A stretch of 64,000 nt of DNA, from positions 496,001 to 560,000 of the forward strand of contig OZ037879.1 in the NCBI GenBank assembly GCA_964035575.1. Direction: 5' to 3'. Positions 31,999-42,940 of the stretch are shown here, in pieces (positions within the stretch are counted from its first letter, which is position 1; every line of letters starts with the position of its first letter). The notes below the pieces were generated by a model, which saw only the letters and a program-made list of their open reading frames with translations, was not told the DNA's origin and did no database searches. This DNA is from Rhynchopus sp. YZ270_cl-10 (Eukaryota; Euglenozoa; Diplonemea; Diplonemida; Diplonemidae). Position numbers and translations under genes: made by a program.

Positions 31999-34900
31999 TC
32001 ACATTGCAGCAGAGGGTCTACTGGCGGAGAGGTTATGGAGGGTGTGGGTGTCTGACCCTAGCACTTCGCTTCGTATTCTACTGCAGACATCGAGTTGTTC
32101 GTCTGTTGGGGTGTTGTCTAGCTTCGCACAGCAGAGTAGGTGTTGGACGAACTCACGGAGACGTTGAATGTCGGACTGTTGTTTGGCCATTTCAGCGTTA
32201 TTGCGTTCAACTTGCTGGATTACTTCTGCAACTTGGATGGAATCGATTCGTACCTTATCCATGACAGAGCCGCGCAACGCGCTTTTCGCCGTTGCAGGCC
32301 GCATCTTCCTCACAGCTGCTGTCGACGCCCCAGACACCGTGCCCAAGGCGTCTTGATCCTCAATGTGCCCGCGCAGCTTGTCGTGCTTCATCAGCATCTC
32401 CCGAATCTGCAGCTCCACGCTATTCAAATTCTCGACCACAGACTTCTTTTCGTAACGTAGTGCATTGATCTCTTTGACAAGAAGCGCATTTTCCGCGGTT
32501 TTCCTTCGATTGTCTTGCCCAAGATTGTTCTCCCTGCGTTGTGTTTGTGTCGACATGCTTGCCAACTGTTTTTCAATATGAGAGCGTTGGCGGTGAAATT
32601 CATGCAAAACCTTGCCCTTCCCTTCTCCGGTGCCTTCTCCGTCTGCGCGGATGTGTGCTTCGACGGTATCACGTAGAGTATAGAGGAGTCTGCGGGAGTC
32701 GCAGTTTGTTGCGATGGAGTGGAGCTGTCGGATGAGGGTTCTGGAGACGAGGTTTTTTGCGTCGATCTGGCGTTTGGAGGAGTTGATTTCGCGTTGGACG
32801 ACTTGAAGTTTTTCTTCTTTGGTTGAAAGGGCGCGGGCGAGCGCATCCGTGTCTTGGGTGACCCTTTCGAGTTCTTGTTGCATTTCTGCGGTTCGGCTAC
32901 CCATAAGACGGATCTGTGCCTCCTTCGGCGCAACTTCCTTCCGAAGTTCGTTAAATTTGAATACCAAAACGCACCGGAGTTTTTCAAGCTCGGCAGTCTG
33001 CTTGCGGAGGTCGAAGATCTTCTTTTCGCTGGCGGAGATGGTGTCAATACGAACGTCGATTTCAAGGCGCAGCGCTTCATTCGCCTTTTCATGCTCTTTG
33101 TTTTTAAGCTTCGCGCGGGTCAACGCATCCTCCCACATTTTGAGTTCTTTTTGAAGGCGCTCCAGGTCAATAGTGCTCTTCTCTTGTTTGCGTTGTCCTA
33201 GGGTCCACTCTAAAAGCTCCTTTTCGCATACTTCGTCTTTGACCTTCTTTTCGGACTGGTATTGGTCTTTGATCACCTCCAGTTCCTGTTCGTATTCAGT
33301 TTCGAGAATAGAAAGCTTTTCTTCGCCCAGCTTGCGAAGGTTTTCGCGTTCCTTCAGAAGCTGTGACATATCCTTTTTGCGTGCAGATTCGAGCTCCGCA
33401 AGCTCATGGCGAAGCCGTTCTTTGTCTTTGGACCATTCCTGTAGGAGGGGGGAGAGGGGAGTTTGAAAAAGATCGAAGCATATAATTTCTGATATAAAGA
33501 GATCCCCACAAGAGGGTTGATGGTGGAGGGTCTGTGCCTGCGGTGCCTGTACAGATACCACAAGAAGCGAAGGCTGAGACACATCTCATCACAATGTTCA
33601 AGATTACACGATGCTTCCTACATTGGACACGGTGACCTTAGAGTCACCTACGAAGCTCACTGACTTCGTAGAAGCCAGTGAGGTCTTCCACAGACGCACG
33701 GGAGAGCCCGCTCCTCCGTGGAGAGTATTCGGAGCACTGTTGGTGGCGGGGGACACCGAAGAACCGCTTACAGAGGAGTTGCAGTATTTATGTGCTGTCC
33801 CGCCCCCTAGTTCAAAACCTCATGTGAAGTTCCTGATGATGCAAAAACAGCCCCACAACTTCCAAACGCAAGAAACATCTTTCCGGGACAGGGAGAGAAG
33901 AAGGCGGGATACGACAAGATTCCCTTATGGCAACCTTGGCAGGCAAGACAGACTCCGGGTGTTCAGCGTCAAACAGCTGGATGGCATGGGCAGACACTTA
34001 CCGGAAGAGTCCTTCAACCCGAATGGGCAAAGGCCAGATCGCCGATTTCCTGATTGTCTGGGATGAGATCGAGCATTTCCTGGAGTGTGAGATCCAGCCT
34101 AACTCGAAAAGGAGAGTGAGTGTGTGGTAGCTGCCGAAAACATGATCCGGCCCCCGAAAAGGAAAAAAAACCAAGAATGTGCCAGAGAGACTGGTAGCTG
34201 CTATGAATGATACTGCTTCTTGGAAAATGATGGAAATAGTAACTCTGGGTAAAAGCAGGGCGTTCGCCCCGGGGCGAAAAATATTTTTTTTCGTTAAAAA
34301 AATCTTTTCCTGAAAAAATGACATTTTATTTCGCCCCAGGGCTTCGCCCCACCGGGGCGAAACCCTGTATAAATAAATAAATAAATAAATAAAAAAAGGG
34401 GGGAAAAAAAAAAAAAAGAGAGAGAGAGATTTCTCCCCACCACCCTGTAGACCCCCCCGGAGGGGGGGTCGCAGAGGGGTGCATGTCCACTGTACTCAAA
34501 ATCATCCGCAAACCCGCCTGCCGTGAGAGGAAGTTTCCCCAGCACTCCCGCTCGCTCCTCAATCCTGCAGTCTGCTGAAGGTGTACCGTACCCCCTGTTA
34601 TAGAAGGTGTCACTGCTCGTGTCAACTCTACTTTCAACGGCAGAGAGTTGAAAATAATCAAAATAAGGATGAAGTCTCATATGACAGATGCCTCTCTTGT
34701 ACATCTGTTTGATTAAACAACACAAAGAGACCCTCAGTGAGGGGGGATTGATGAAATTCTCCATCGTTTTGCTGGTTTTAGTATCAGGAAAGTTCAGCTG
34801 TAATATCACTTGTGCTGGGGAAGGGATCACGCGCAAATAGCAAATTTTTTTTGACCATTCAGTACCAGGGATTCACCCCACGAACTAACTTCTCTCCGGC

Positions 34901-37900
34901 GGGAAAATTTTTTTTGACCTATTTTAAGCACTAGTAAAAAAACGAAAATTTCGGGGTTTTTGGCATTTCGCCACGATCAGGAAAAAACGATGGCGATAGC
35001 GAACGCCCTGGGTAAAAGGGAAAAAAAATCTGCAGCAACAATTCTTGTAAAAAAACAAAAAAAAATACCTTAGAGAGCAGGTACAGCTTGTCCTCGTACA
35101 GCACAATGTGGTCCTCCTTTGTGTCCTTGAGGTTTTTGTAGCTAGTTTCGAGTGCGGTGGTCTTGCTGTTGTAGAGACACTCCAGGTTGTCTGCTGCCTT
35201 GAGGTGCAGGGCTTCGTCGCGACGTTCCTTCTCCTCTGCATTGCGGAGGGCGTCGTCACGTTCGGAGCGTGCGTCCAGCCTGTGGTGGGTTGATGAAAGG
35301 AAAAGAGAAGTTGAAAGTGTAAAGGGTAAAGTATAAAGTGTAAACACCTCACTGTTCATCAGTGGACGCAGGTATTGGAGTAAAAAGGGGGTGTAGATGA
35401 TTTTAAGCTGCGATGTGTGTCAGTCATCTAAATTCAGACCCTCATGGGATTCAATCAGAGTCGCAACTAAAACAAAAGAGTAGTTTGAAACGCGAAAATA
35501 TTGATAAGATGCGTCTCAGCCTTGCTTAGCCACCTCATCACAAAACCAAAGAGCATTTCATGAGAACCTGTCCCTACTGAGTTACCCCTCACAATCGCTA
35601 TTAAAAAAACAAGCAACTTTAATACAAGATGCATACATCCGCTGGTAGTGCCCCTCCACCTGCTTGCTCGTTACGTTCTTCTTCTGGGAGATGAGCCCCT
35701 TGAGGTTCTGTCGCATAGTGTTGAGCTCGTTTGATTGGCTCACTTCCAGCTCTTCGTTGACGAGGGTGAGCTCTTTGATCTTTTGAAATTGCGCATCAAG
35801 GTCGCTCTTCAGGACGTACGCCACGTCGTCCGAAAGCGCAGAGAACCCCGGCCGCTTCTTCCCTTCACCAATCTCGATGATGAACAAAGAGTGGTCCTCT
35901 CCCACTGATATCAACATATTCTCGTCAGGGGTGAGAACCACAAAGGACACTGTCGCTTGATGCGCCTCAATGACATGCAGCAACCTAACCGGTTCTACCA
36001 TCGGCCACGCATAACAATAGATGCTCCCATTCACACCGCCAATAAAAACACAGTCATGGACACGAGAGATTACCGCTTCGCGAGAATGGGTTCGTGCATG
36101 CCCCTGCCGTTCTTGAAGGGTGCCAAGAACGACAGGTTGCGTTAAGGTCATTACGCTTCCCCCTCGGTTTGAAAGAGAAGGAACAGCGTTGTTCGCGTTG
36201 GTTGCAGCGGCTGTGGACAAGGTGGTGGGGCGGTCTTGCTCTGTAGGAACACCTTCTGAGATGTCGGTTGAGGTTGTGGCAGGGTTTTTGTCCATATCGT
36301 CCTCGTTGGGTTCGGTTTCGTCGGAGGGGGGGTCCGGCTTTTCTTTGTCGTCCTCCTTTTTGTCGTCTTTTTTCTTTTCTGCGTCGTCGTCGATTCGGAT
36401 TACGTCTAAATCTGCGATTTCATTCCCTCCCCTTGCCGCATTTAATTTCACATCTTGGCCAAAAGAGAAGATGCGCGCCGCGATGGTTCCTTCTGAGAGG
36501 CCGTGGTCGCTTATCTTATTGGAGGAGATCGCGATGGCCTGTTGTAGTTCATCGTCGTATCGGACGGTGGAATGTGCTGCCGCTTTCGTAATGCAGTCGA
36601 GGCTGTCGATTTTCTTGCAGGTTACTACTTCCCATACGTAGATCGCGCCTTCGTAGCCACCAGAGACAATATGTTGATCGCTGTTCGCCCAATGAATAGA
36701 TCGTACCATAGAAGTATGTGCAGCAAGAAACCCAATGCAATTAAAGTTGTATGAATTGTAGAGAAATATCTTTGTAACGACAGAGGCAGCGAAGTACTGC
36801 CCGCCTTTGGAAAAGACGATTTCCTTGCAGGATTTGACAGGGAATTCTTGGATTAAGAGCAGCTCCTTCGGGAGCACAACGTACATCCCCATCTTATATT
36901 TGAAGGCAACGATAAGACGGTGCCCGGAAGGGTGGCAGTCAACTGAGAGCGCTTCTTCGTCAAAACGATGATCCAACTCGATTTTCTTTTTTTGGTAATT
37001 ATAGACAAAGACACGCCCGTCCACGCTTGTTGTTGCAATGATGGGACGCTGTACACAAACGGACACTGCAGTGACCAGATCAGAGTGAAACCCGATATGT
37101 AAGGGGCGAATCACATCTTCATCCTCTGTTTTTGAGTCGGCAGGAGTGTAAACGTCGTCTTTTTGTGTTTCAGTGCGTCCTAAATCGCAGATATCAATAT
37201 TCGTCAAGGATAATGATAAAATGATGTTTCCTTCGCACGAAAGCATTGCATGCTCCTCATTAGGCGAGACCGCAATGTGCACAACCGTGCTCCCCCCTGG
37301 CAACTGAATTTGTTTGTATTTGTTAAAAAGGCTGCCATCATAGGCCCGCTCAAACAACGAAATATACCCCAAACTCCCACCACAAAGAAACCCCCGCGAG
37401 AACGCGACCACAGCATGGATCGCTACGCCTTCGGGGTGCACTGAGGGGAAAATCTTTTTGATTTCTAAACCTTCTACACAGATTATGTCACCTTGGGTGG
37501 TTCCGACCAGAAGGCGCTGATCGTCGACCCAACAGTGCGAGGTATAGTTGTACTGTTTTTTGTCGTGCTTTAGGTCGTATGATTTTAGTTGGTTGTTGGG
37601 AAAGCATTTCCATAGTCTGCATATGTTAGGGCCGGTAGTGCATATTGTTGATGCAGTGAAGGGTGATAGGGAGCAGCTCGTGACAACAGCGTTGAGCTCG
37701 TTCATGGCAACAAGGCGGCAGCTCTTCTCGAGCTGCCAGAGGAAGAGGAAGGCGTCGGGGAAGCTGGTTGCCGTGACAAAGAGCTTGTTGTCGGAGGAGA
37801 ACGCCATCGCCGCCGCAGGCTGTTTGCTGAGATACGCGAAGGAGAAGTTCCGCACCTTCTTCGGCGGGTTGTTTGCAGTCGGCGAAGAAGGGGAGGCAGT

Positions 37901-38351
37901 ATCAGCCTTCGTATCCAACGACCAGATCGAGACTCCTGTAATATTTGATTAATTTCAGTTTGGAAATATTGAAAAATATACCTGCAGTGGATGCGCCTGC
38001 CGTGCCTGCTGCACCCCCTCGCTCTGAAGACGTCACCTCGGAGATGGCGATATAGCGTTTGTTCGGACACACCACATAGCTGCATATATCCGCTGTGCTG
38101 GCCTGCTTCAGCAGGAAGCGGAACTGCCCTGTCTCGTGGAAGTAGAGGGCCAGGTGCACCCCCACCTTGTAGATGATGCACGAGTCTGAGAGATACGTCA
38201 CGCCTGCGAGGTGTCCGTCGGTTGTCCTCCCGAAGCCTAGTGCCGTCACATGGGTGAAGTGCAACCCAGAACTCGGCTCTGCCTCCACCACAGGAGCTAA
38301 CGAAGAGGTTGACAACTCATCGATCGAAATCTGCTCGTCCCCTGCGGTCAT
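31999..38351 (-). CDS. CFAP57: CFAP57-like cilia/flagella WD-repeat coiled-coil protein, four exons
   Basis: Join, on the minus strand, 38351-37982, 35637-37935, 35069-35279 and 31999-33438. This gives 1439 residues with consistent phases (1, 2, 0). The first two exons encode tandem WD repeats, for example SMVRSIHWANSDQHIVSGG and VSFVVLTPDENMLISVGED. They are interrupted by an acidic linker (DDDAEKKKDDKKEDDKEK) that looks lineage-specific. From exon 2's end onward it is long coiled coil (RHELAELESARKKDMSQLL). This is the layout of CFAP57/WDR65, an axonemal regulator of inner-arm dyneins, so the organism should be flagellated. Human CFAP57 has about 1250 residues. The tail ends in a low-complexity segment (SASRPSAAM). 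Confidence 0.85.
33611..34130 (+). pseudogene. Coding-like fragment inside CFAP57 intron 3, antisense
   Basis: A 151-codon frame (33611-34066) begins MLPTLDTVTLESPTKL. A second frame continues from about 33990 with a protein-like stretch (GQIADFLIVWDEIEHFLE) and stops at 34130. The overlap suggests one reading frame broken by a shift. Composition is more balanced than intron sequence nearby. I do not recognise the family; it may be a remnant of a mobile-element gene. Confidence 0.4.
34256..35010. mobile_element. hAT-like element in CFAP57 intron 3 (755 bp)
   Basis: The terminal inverted repeats are CAGGGCGTTCGC and GCGAACGCCCTG. It is flanked by an exact 8-bp duplication GGTAAAAG (34248-34255 and 35011-35018). 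CAGGG ends plus an 8-bp TSD fit the hAT superfamily. The left part carries further GGGGCGAA/TTCGCCCC inverted copies (34267-34366). No transposase motifs are seen, so it is non-autonomous. Its sequence differs from the hAT-like MITE at 8264. Confidence 0.88.
35336..35373 (-). repeat. Family I hairpin, intronic
   Basis: AGTGTAAACACCTCACTGTT then CATCAGTGGACGCAGGTA: the CACTG/CAGTG stem around TTCAT is perfect. Confidence 0.7.
35390..35432 (-). repeat. Family A hairpin (diverged), intronic
   Basis: GTAGATGATTTTAAGCTGCG, ATGTGTGTCAGTCATCTA; the outer arms TAGATGA/TCATCTA pair. Confidence 0.6.
35500..35543 (-). repeat. Family A hairpin, intronic
   Basis: TTGATAAGATGCGTCTCAGC, CTTGCTTAGCCACCTCATCACAA. 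Confidence 0.75.
37936..37981 (-). other. CFAP57 intron 1 (46 bp), phase 1
   Basis: Minus strand: CTGCAG|GTATATTTTTC...ATATTACAG|GAGTCTCG. A possible branch site ACTGAAATTAAT lies about 20 nt before the acceptor. Removal joins ASTAG to GVSIWSLDTK in frame, matching the propeller context. Confidence 0.85.
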
Positions 38352-38411
38352 CTCATGAGAGAGGGGTTTTTTGAATGAAGGTTGAATAAAGCTTTGAACC
38401 TAACCTATTAC

Positions 38412-38444
38412 CTAGAAAGAAAAAAGAGAAATTAAAGGGAAAGG
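38412..38444 (-). promoter_or_regulatory. Pyrimidine tract and AG acceptor before CFAP57
   Basis: Minus strand TTTCTCTTTTTTCTTTCTAG lies 60 nt upstream of the ATG: a textbook 3' splice-site pattern with no upstream coding exon visible, consistent with trans-splicing or a 5'-UTR intron. Confidence 0.5.
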
Positions 38445-39121
38445 CTGGGGTGATGTGATGGGGTCGTTTCTGTAAAAATGAACCAAAGAAAAGTTTTTTG
38501 AGGGAAGAAAAAAGGGGGGGTATGATGAATTACTGTAGGGGATGGGTGGCATGGTGGGAAAAAAAGGCGTTTGTAGCGTTGAGGGGAAAAAAAGGGTCCG
38601 TTTTTTTTTTTTTTTTTTGTTTTCATGTTTTTTTTTTTACCAAAAAGAAAAAGGAGGTATTGTAGAATGATGAAGGGGGAATAGAACGCACCCTGTAAAA
38701 CGTAAAGGCACAGTAAGAAGAGGGGGGTAAAGAAGGGTGGGGGGGAAAAGAGAGAGGTGAAAAGGAATACTGTAATTTGGCGAATAAACAAAAAACTGAC
38801 CAAAAAAAAGCTGTTTTGGAATATATAAGGGATTTGTAAGGGCCCTGCACACTCTTTTTTTTTCTCGTTAACCGCTCGCGCGAGCATTGAAAATCTTGAT
38901 AATTTATCATCAGATTTCATTAAAATATTATCATTTGCCATTCGTGACGTATATTTTAATCGCCCCTCCTTCAGTAACGAAAAATAAAAAGGTGCACTGG
39001 CCTTCATAAAAGCTCACGGCGCACTTTTTTTGACAAACTTCAATAAAGCATAGTTTACACTTATTCGTTGAACTTTGTCAAGAAAAAAATATACGCAGCT
39101 CGGAATATATAAAAGGAATAG

Positions 39122-39183
39122 TTATTGATGCAGGCACCTCCGACTGACCCACATACGATGCCAGCCATCCGGATGAAAGCACA
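39122..39183 (-). repeat. Family H hairpin
   Basis: TTATTGATGCAGGCACCTCC, then CAGCCATCCGGATGAAAGCAC. Same core as 3443-3500. Confidence 0.75.
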
Positions 39184-39377
39184 AAATGTTTTGTATACTT
39201 TTTTTTTTCTTGAATAAATACGAATACACACCTTCAGGGGTTTTTTTTTTCTCTGAACGTCTTTCTAACGATGAAGTGGCATGTCTAACTGTATTCACTC
39301 TGGCGTAACCCACAAGGGGAAGGGTTCGTTGCACCAGTGGAAATCGTAAAAAAAAAGGAAAAAAGGAAAAAAAAAAA

Positions 39378-39421
39378 AAGGTGAACTTCAGCTTAAGCTC
39401 TCTCATGCTATTGTCACCTAC
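39378..39421 (-). repeat. Family A hairpin (diverged)
   Basis: AGGTGAACTTCAGCTTAAGC, TCTCTCATGCTATTGTCACCTA: the outer arms AGGTGA/TCACCT pair perfectly. Confidence 0.65.
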
Positions 39422-39448
39422 AATGATCGTTACTGCAAGCACCATCAA

Positions 39449-39536
39449 CCACCTGATTTTTACCCCGCGTATAGGCCCGTATAGGCCAAACCCGACCCAT
39501 TTTTACCAGCCTTTACGCGGGGTAAAAATCAGGTGG
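39449..39536. mobile_element. 88-bp MITE with CCACCTG ends
   Basis: The left arm begins CCACCTGATTTTTACCCCGC and the right arm is its reverse complement ending AGGTGG. The two arms pair over about 22 bp. The flanks are 5-bp direct repeats ATCAA (39444-39448 and 39537-39541). Confidence 0.85.
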
Positions 39537-40087
39537 ATCAATGAGCGAAGCTCAATGAATGCATGCAACATAAAAAAAAAAATAGATCATACAAAAGATC
39601 ACCAAAGAAGGGAGATGAGATGGAGTGTTTGAATAGGGGGTTTTTTATGAAGTTTTTTGTTATGTTTGCTTTGTGCTCTTGTTTTGTTTTGTTTCGTAAC
39701 AAGAAGAGAGAGGGAGAGGGAAAAAGACTCCCCCTCAAATAAAACGCAAAAAGCCCCACTCCGGAAAGAAAAAAAAAGGTACTCAAAAAACAAAAAAAAA
39801 ACAAAAAAAACGTCGTTACAAAGAGCCATTTGTTTGCCACGATAATCATAAAGATCTCTGCAAGATTTTTGGGATTTCTGACTTTCGACCTAAATCTCAA
39901 ATTATTATTTTCCCCCCCTCTCCGAAATTTTTGAGATCTCGATGCTTTTTTTGTGGAGGCTCACAGAAGCTCCATTTTTGTACTTCGCAAATATGCAATA
40001 CGCGTTATAAAGGTGGGGTCTTATATTATTGTAGGAATATCAAATTCGGAAGATTCCCGACAAAATGCCCAGAAACAATAAAAAGAA

Positions 40088-40131
40088 AAGTTTATAAGAT
40101 GATCCTAGGCCTCTCTTGCTTAGTCACCTTA
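40088..40131 (-). repeat. Family A hairpin, consensus-like
   Basis: AGTTTATAAGATGATCCTAG, GCCTCTCTTGCTTAGTCACCTT. Confidence 0.8.
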
Positions 40132-40206
40132 AAGAAAAGAGAATTGTGTAAGAAATGTACTACTCAAACACGTATCCATCGGGAAGAAAAATAAAACATG
40201 GCTGTG

Positions 40207-40395
40207 TAACTTAAGTTAAAAAAAAAAACTTAAGTTTTCTCCGAAATCCTCCGGAAAATTTAGGCGACTTAAGCTACTAAAAAAAAAAACTTAAATTAAA
40301 AAACTTAGGTTTTCGAAAAAAAAACTTAAGTTTTTTTAGAAAAAAAACGTAACTTAAGTTTTTATTTTTAAAAAACAGCTTAAGTTACCAACTTA
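40207..40395. repeat. Left subterminal array of ACTTAAGTT palindromes
   Basis: Repeated AACTTAAGTT and half-sites separated by A-runs. The array resumes at 40911-40928 after the nested element and is mirrored at 49705-49760. Confidence 0.85.
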
Positions 40396-40404
40396 CGTCA
40401 CTTA

Positions 40405-40910
40405 CTGGGGGGGGCCGAATAGTGGACCCCCCCTGAATAGTAGACCCCCCTTGAATAGTAGACCCCCCCTGGGAATTCTGGGTTTTTTTAAATTTTTTTT
40501 CCTTTGAATAGTGGACCCCCCCTGAGAAATTCCGGGGAAATTTTTTTTTTCCGTTGAATAGTGGACCCCCCCCCCAGGTTTTCGTTTTTTTTTGACTTTT
40601 TGCGGAAGTCACGGAAAAATTTTAGAGGGGATCAACTACAAATTTCAAATTGATTTTTCTTTCTTTGGATAGATTTTGTGACAAATCTTTCCAAAGAAGC
40701 AAAAATCAGTATATTTTGACACACCCTATCAGCCTCATCGACAGGAGGGGTTTAGTAGAAATACAGGAAAAAAATTTTGGGGGGGTCTACTATTTAGGGG
40801 GGGTCTACTATTCAACTTGGGAAAAAAATTTTTTTTTTCTGAGACCCCCGATTTATACCCGTCGGTTCGCCTAATAGTGGACCCGGGGTCTACTATTCGG
40901 CCCCCCCCAG
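40405..40910. mobile_element. Nested TIR element with TA duplication (506 bp)
   Basis: The ends are CTGGGGGGGGCCGAATAGT and the reverse complement ACTATTCGGCCCCCCCCAG, flanked by TA on both sides. It interrupts the ACTTAAGTT array of the host element. Inside are several inverted copies of GAATAGTGGACCCCCC. The TA duplication is compatible with a Tc1/mariner-type MITE, but there is no transposase, and palindromic flanks (CTTA/TAAG) leave the exact boundary uncertain. Confidence 0.7.
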
Positions 40911-40978
40911 TAAGTTAACTTAAGTTACCGTTTTTTTTTTTTTTTTTTTGCTTGCACGGTGCAGTCTGTCCTGGAAAT

Positions 40979-41111
40979 GTCGGACCCTTTTGTCGGAGTC
41001 CGAGGGGGTCCGACAGTCGGACCCCCTGAGTCCGACAGTCGGACTCAGGGGTCCGACTGTCGGACTCACAGTCGGACCCCTGAGTCCGACTGCCGGACCC
41101 TGGGGTCCGAC
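40979..41111. repeat. Array of GTCCGACAGTCGG palindromes (left)
   Basis: About eight units built on GTCCGAC/GTCGGAC separated by CCCCTGAG-like spacers. It is mirrored at 49490-49627. Confidence 0.9.
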
Positions 41112-41118
41112 AGGCACA

Positions 41119-41318
41119 CCCAGGTGCCCAGGTACCCAGGTACCCAGGTACCCAGGTACCCAGGTACCCAGGTACCCAGGTACCCAGGTACCCAGGTACC
41201 CAGGTACCCAGGTACCCAGGTACCCAGGTACCCAGGTACCCAGGTACCCAGGTACCCAGGTACCCAGGTACCCAGGTACCCAGGTACCCAGGTACCCAGG
41301 TACCCAGGTACCCAGGTC
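41119..41318. repeat. Minisatellite, 8-bp unit CCCAGGTA, ~25 copies
   Basis: Near-perfect tandem array. All six frames are open only because of the repeat, so the long predicted peptides are artefacts. Confidence 0.97.
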
Positions 41319-41764
41319 CAGGTCCAGGAACAGGTACCCAGGAACAGGAAAAAAGTCGTGAAAGAGCAACCACAGCTCCACATGACAAACACAAAAGTGT
41401 CCAGTCACGTGGGGCATTCATGCACTGAGGAGATAATGATCCAACAATTTACAAGAAAGATTACTTAACCTACTGCTGGAAATTGCCAGGTCGTAGTAAC
41501 ACACAAAGTGTGCCTCCGTTCGGGAAGACCGGATATTCTAGAGACCAGAAAGGCCTCAAGAATATCTTCCGGTAGTCAAGGTAGAACCGAGTGAACGGCC
41601 CAAGACCCCCGTGGAGAAGTTAAATGTTGTAATGCTATCAGGTAGAAACTGCGAACACTGTCTTACCCTCCTCAATGCATGGTGGTTGATGTCTTCCACA
41701 ACAAATTTCCTGTACCCAGGTACCCAAATTCCCAGACCCACGCAGTGGCACATGACCGCCAAGT

Positions 41765-41995
41765 GTGAGTGACCCACACATGAGGGAATGCGACACTACG
41801 CAAAATTTACCACCAGACCCTGTCTTCGTGCACCTGAAGTACAACGCCGCAGACAGGCCAAACATGCGTTGGACTCAGAGGAATGCCCGCTGTGCAGGTA
41901 TCAAACATGAGAACCAACTCCCAGCAACAAGGGGCGCCTTTTGGCGGGCGTTGTTGAGGGTGTTTGGGGTGCAAAGTTTTCCACAATTTTGATGC
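41765..41995 (+). pseudogene. Coding-like fragment in composite element
   Basis: A 75-codon frame whose middle (residues about 24-60: VFVHLKYNAADRP then RWTQRNARCAGIKHEN) looks protein-like and GC-balanced, and stops at 41990-41992. I do not recognise it. It may be the remnant of a protein carried by the element. Confidence 0.35.
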
Positions 41996-42799
41996 GCGGG
42001 TACAGAAGTGTTGTCTTGTTCTTTCATCTCTAGGAATGTAAATGTCAATCGCGTTTAACTACCACGAGGGCTTGTTTAGTGAACCCACGAGGGGTCGAAG
42101 GGGGTTGGTTATCCCATATCTATCAAAGGTTGTGTCGACCAGGCGAATCCACTATGTTACGCTGTACGTTGTTAAATCCGAAGAAATAACGCTTTAGCAG
42201 CCGCAGGAAGTTTGTTAAAAAGAGTGCCTCACGCTACACAAACCACCACCCGCGATTGACTTAGATGTTATAACAAAGAGAATTCAGAACAAAACAACAC
42301 CCTGCCCCATACACACTAAATTGTCATGCTTCAAGAGCATGCCTGGGCCAAAATTACTGTGACAAAAAGGCAACAAGACCACCCACAAGGAGTGTGAAAT
42401 GTGCACTGGTTTTCTGGGGGAACGCAATATTTTCTTGTGCCTCGTCCTCCGCAAGCAGAGGACAGACTTTCCGGAAGGTTTCCAAAGTCGAATTTCTTGC
42501 ACTAGCTATGCTCCCTGGGTTAAATGGCAATAGCAGTGACTGACAAAGTGTACCCATCCCCCTTCCACCCCAGATCTTAGTCCGCAAACTCAGAATGGAT
42601 TGATGCGGGTGATACTCTTTGGATTTTGAGTTGCTGAATGTCGGAGACGCGGCGAGGCTTCTCATCACAATCGCAGATGCAGTTCAGATTTCACGATCCT
42701 GTGATGAGTGTAAATGTGGAGTGTGATTAATGAATGAAATGTATGGTGTAGAAACGCAGTTATCGGGAAAGGTGAGGTTAATGTGGTAAAAAAAGGGGA

Positions 42800-42880
42800 T
42801 AAAACTCGTGTAATTTTGTGAATTCCCACAAAGGTGGGTGATAATGTGCCCTTTGTCACTCAATTGTAACCGAGAATGTA
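42800..42880 (-). repeat. Internal inverted repeat, left partner
   Basis: The reverse complement contains CATTCTCGGTTACAATTGAG, TGACAAAGGGCA and AAAATTACACGAGTTTTAT, matching 47026-47090 in the opposite orientation. The pair brackets the LINE insertion. Confidence 0.8.
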
Positions 42881-42940
42881 TGGGAGAATGAAATATTATT
42901 TCCCAACCCAACAACAACGATAAAGCGTGAAGACAATAAA

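Larger units (their letters stand above)
33439..35068 (-). other. CFAP57 intron 3 (1630 bp), phase 0
   Basis: The donor reads AAG|GTATTTTT. The acceptor is a strong pyrimidine tract ending CTCCTACAG, followed by GAATGG. Splicing joins LYLLSK to EWSKDKER in frame. The intron hosts a hAT-like element (34256-35010) and a GC-richer plus-strand open frame at 33611-34066. Confidence 0.85.
35280..35636 (-). other. CFAP57 intron 2 (357 bp), phase 2
   Basis: Donor CGGAT|GTATGC, acceptor CCACCACAG|GCTGG. Joining restores ...QRM-LDARSERDD in frame. It contains three dispersed hairpins: family I at 35336-35373 and family A at 35390-35432 and 35500-35543. Confidence 0.85.
38445..40190. other. Gene-free A/T-rich stretch
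   Basis: No supportable gene. It holds a family H hairpin (39122-39183), family A copies (39378-39421 and 40088-40131) and a small MITE (39449-39536). Confidence 0.55.

Noticed and set aside
40979-41111. A CRISPR array, from the regular GTCCGAC repeats
   Set aside because: No unique spacers of constant length, units are palindromic, and the setting is eukaryotic transposon ends.
40915-41468. Proteins with a VPGYLGTW-type repeat on both strands
   Set aside because: An artefact of the 8-bp CCCAGGTA minisatellite.
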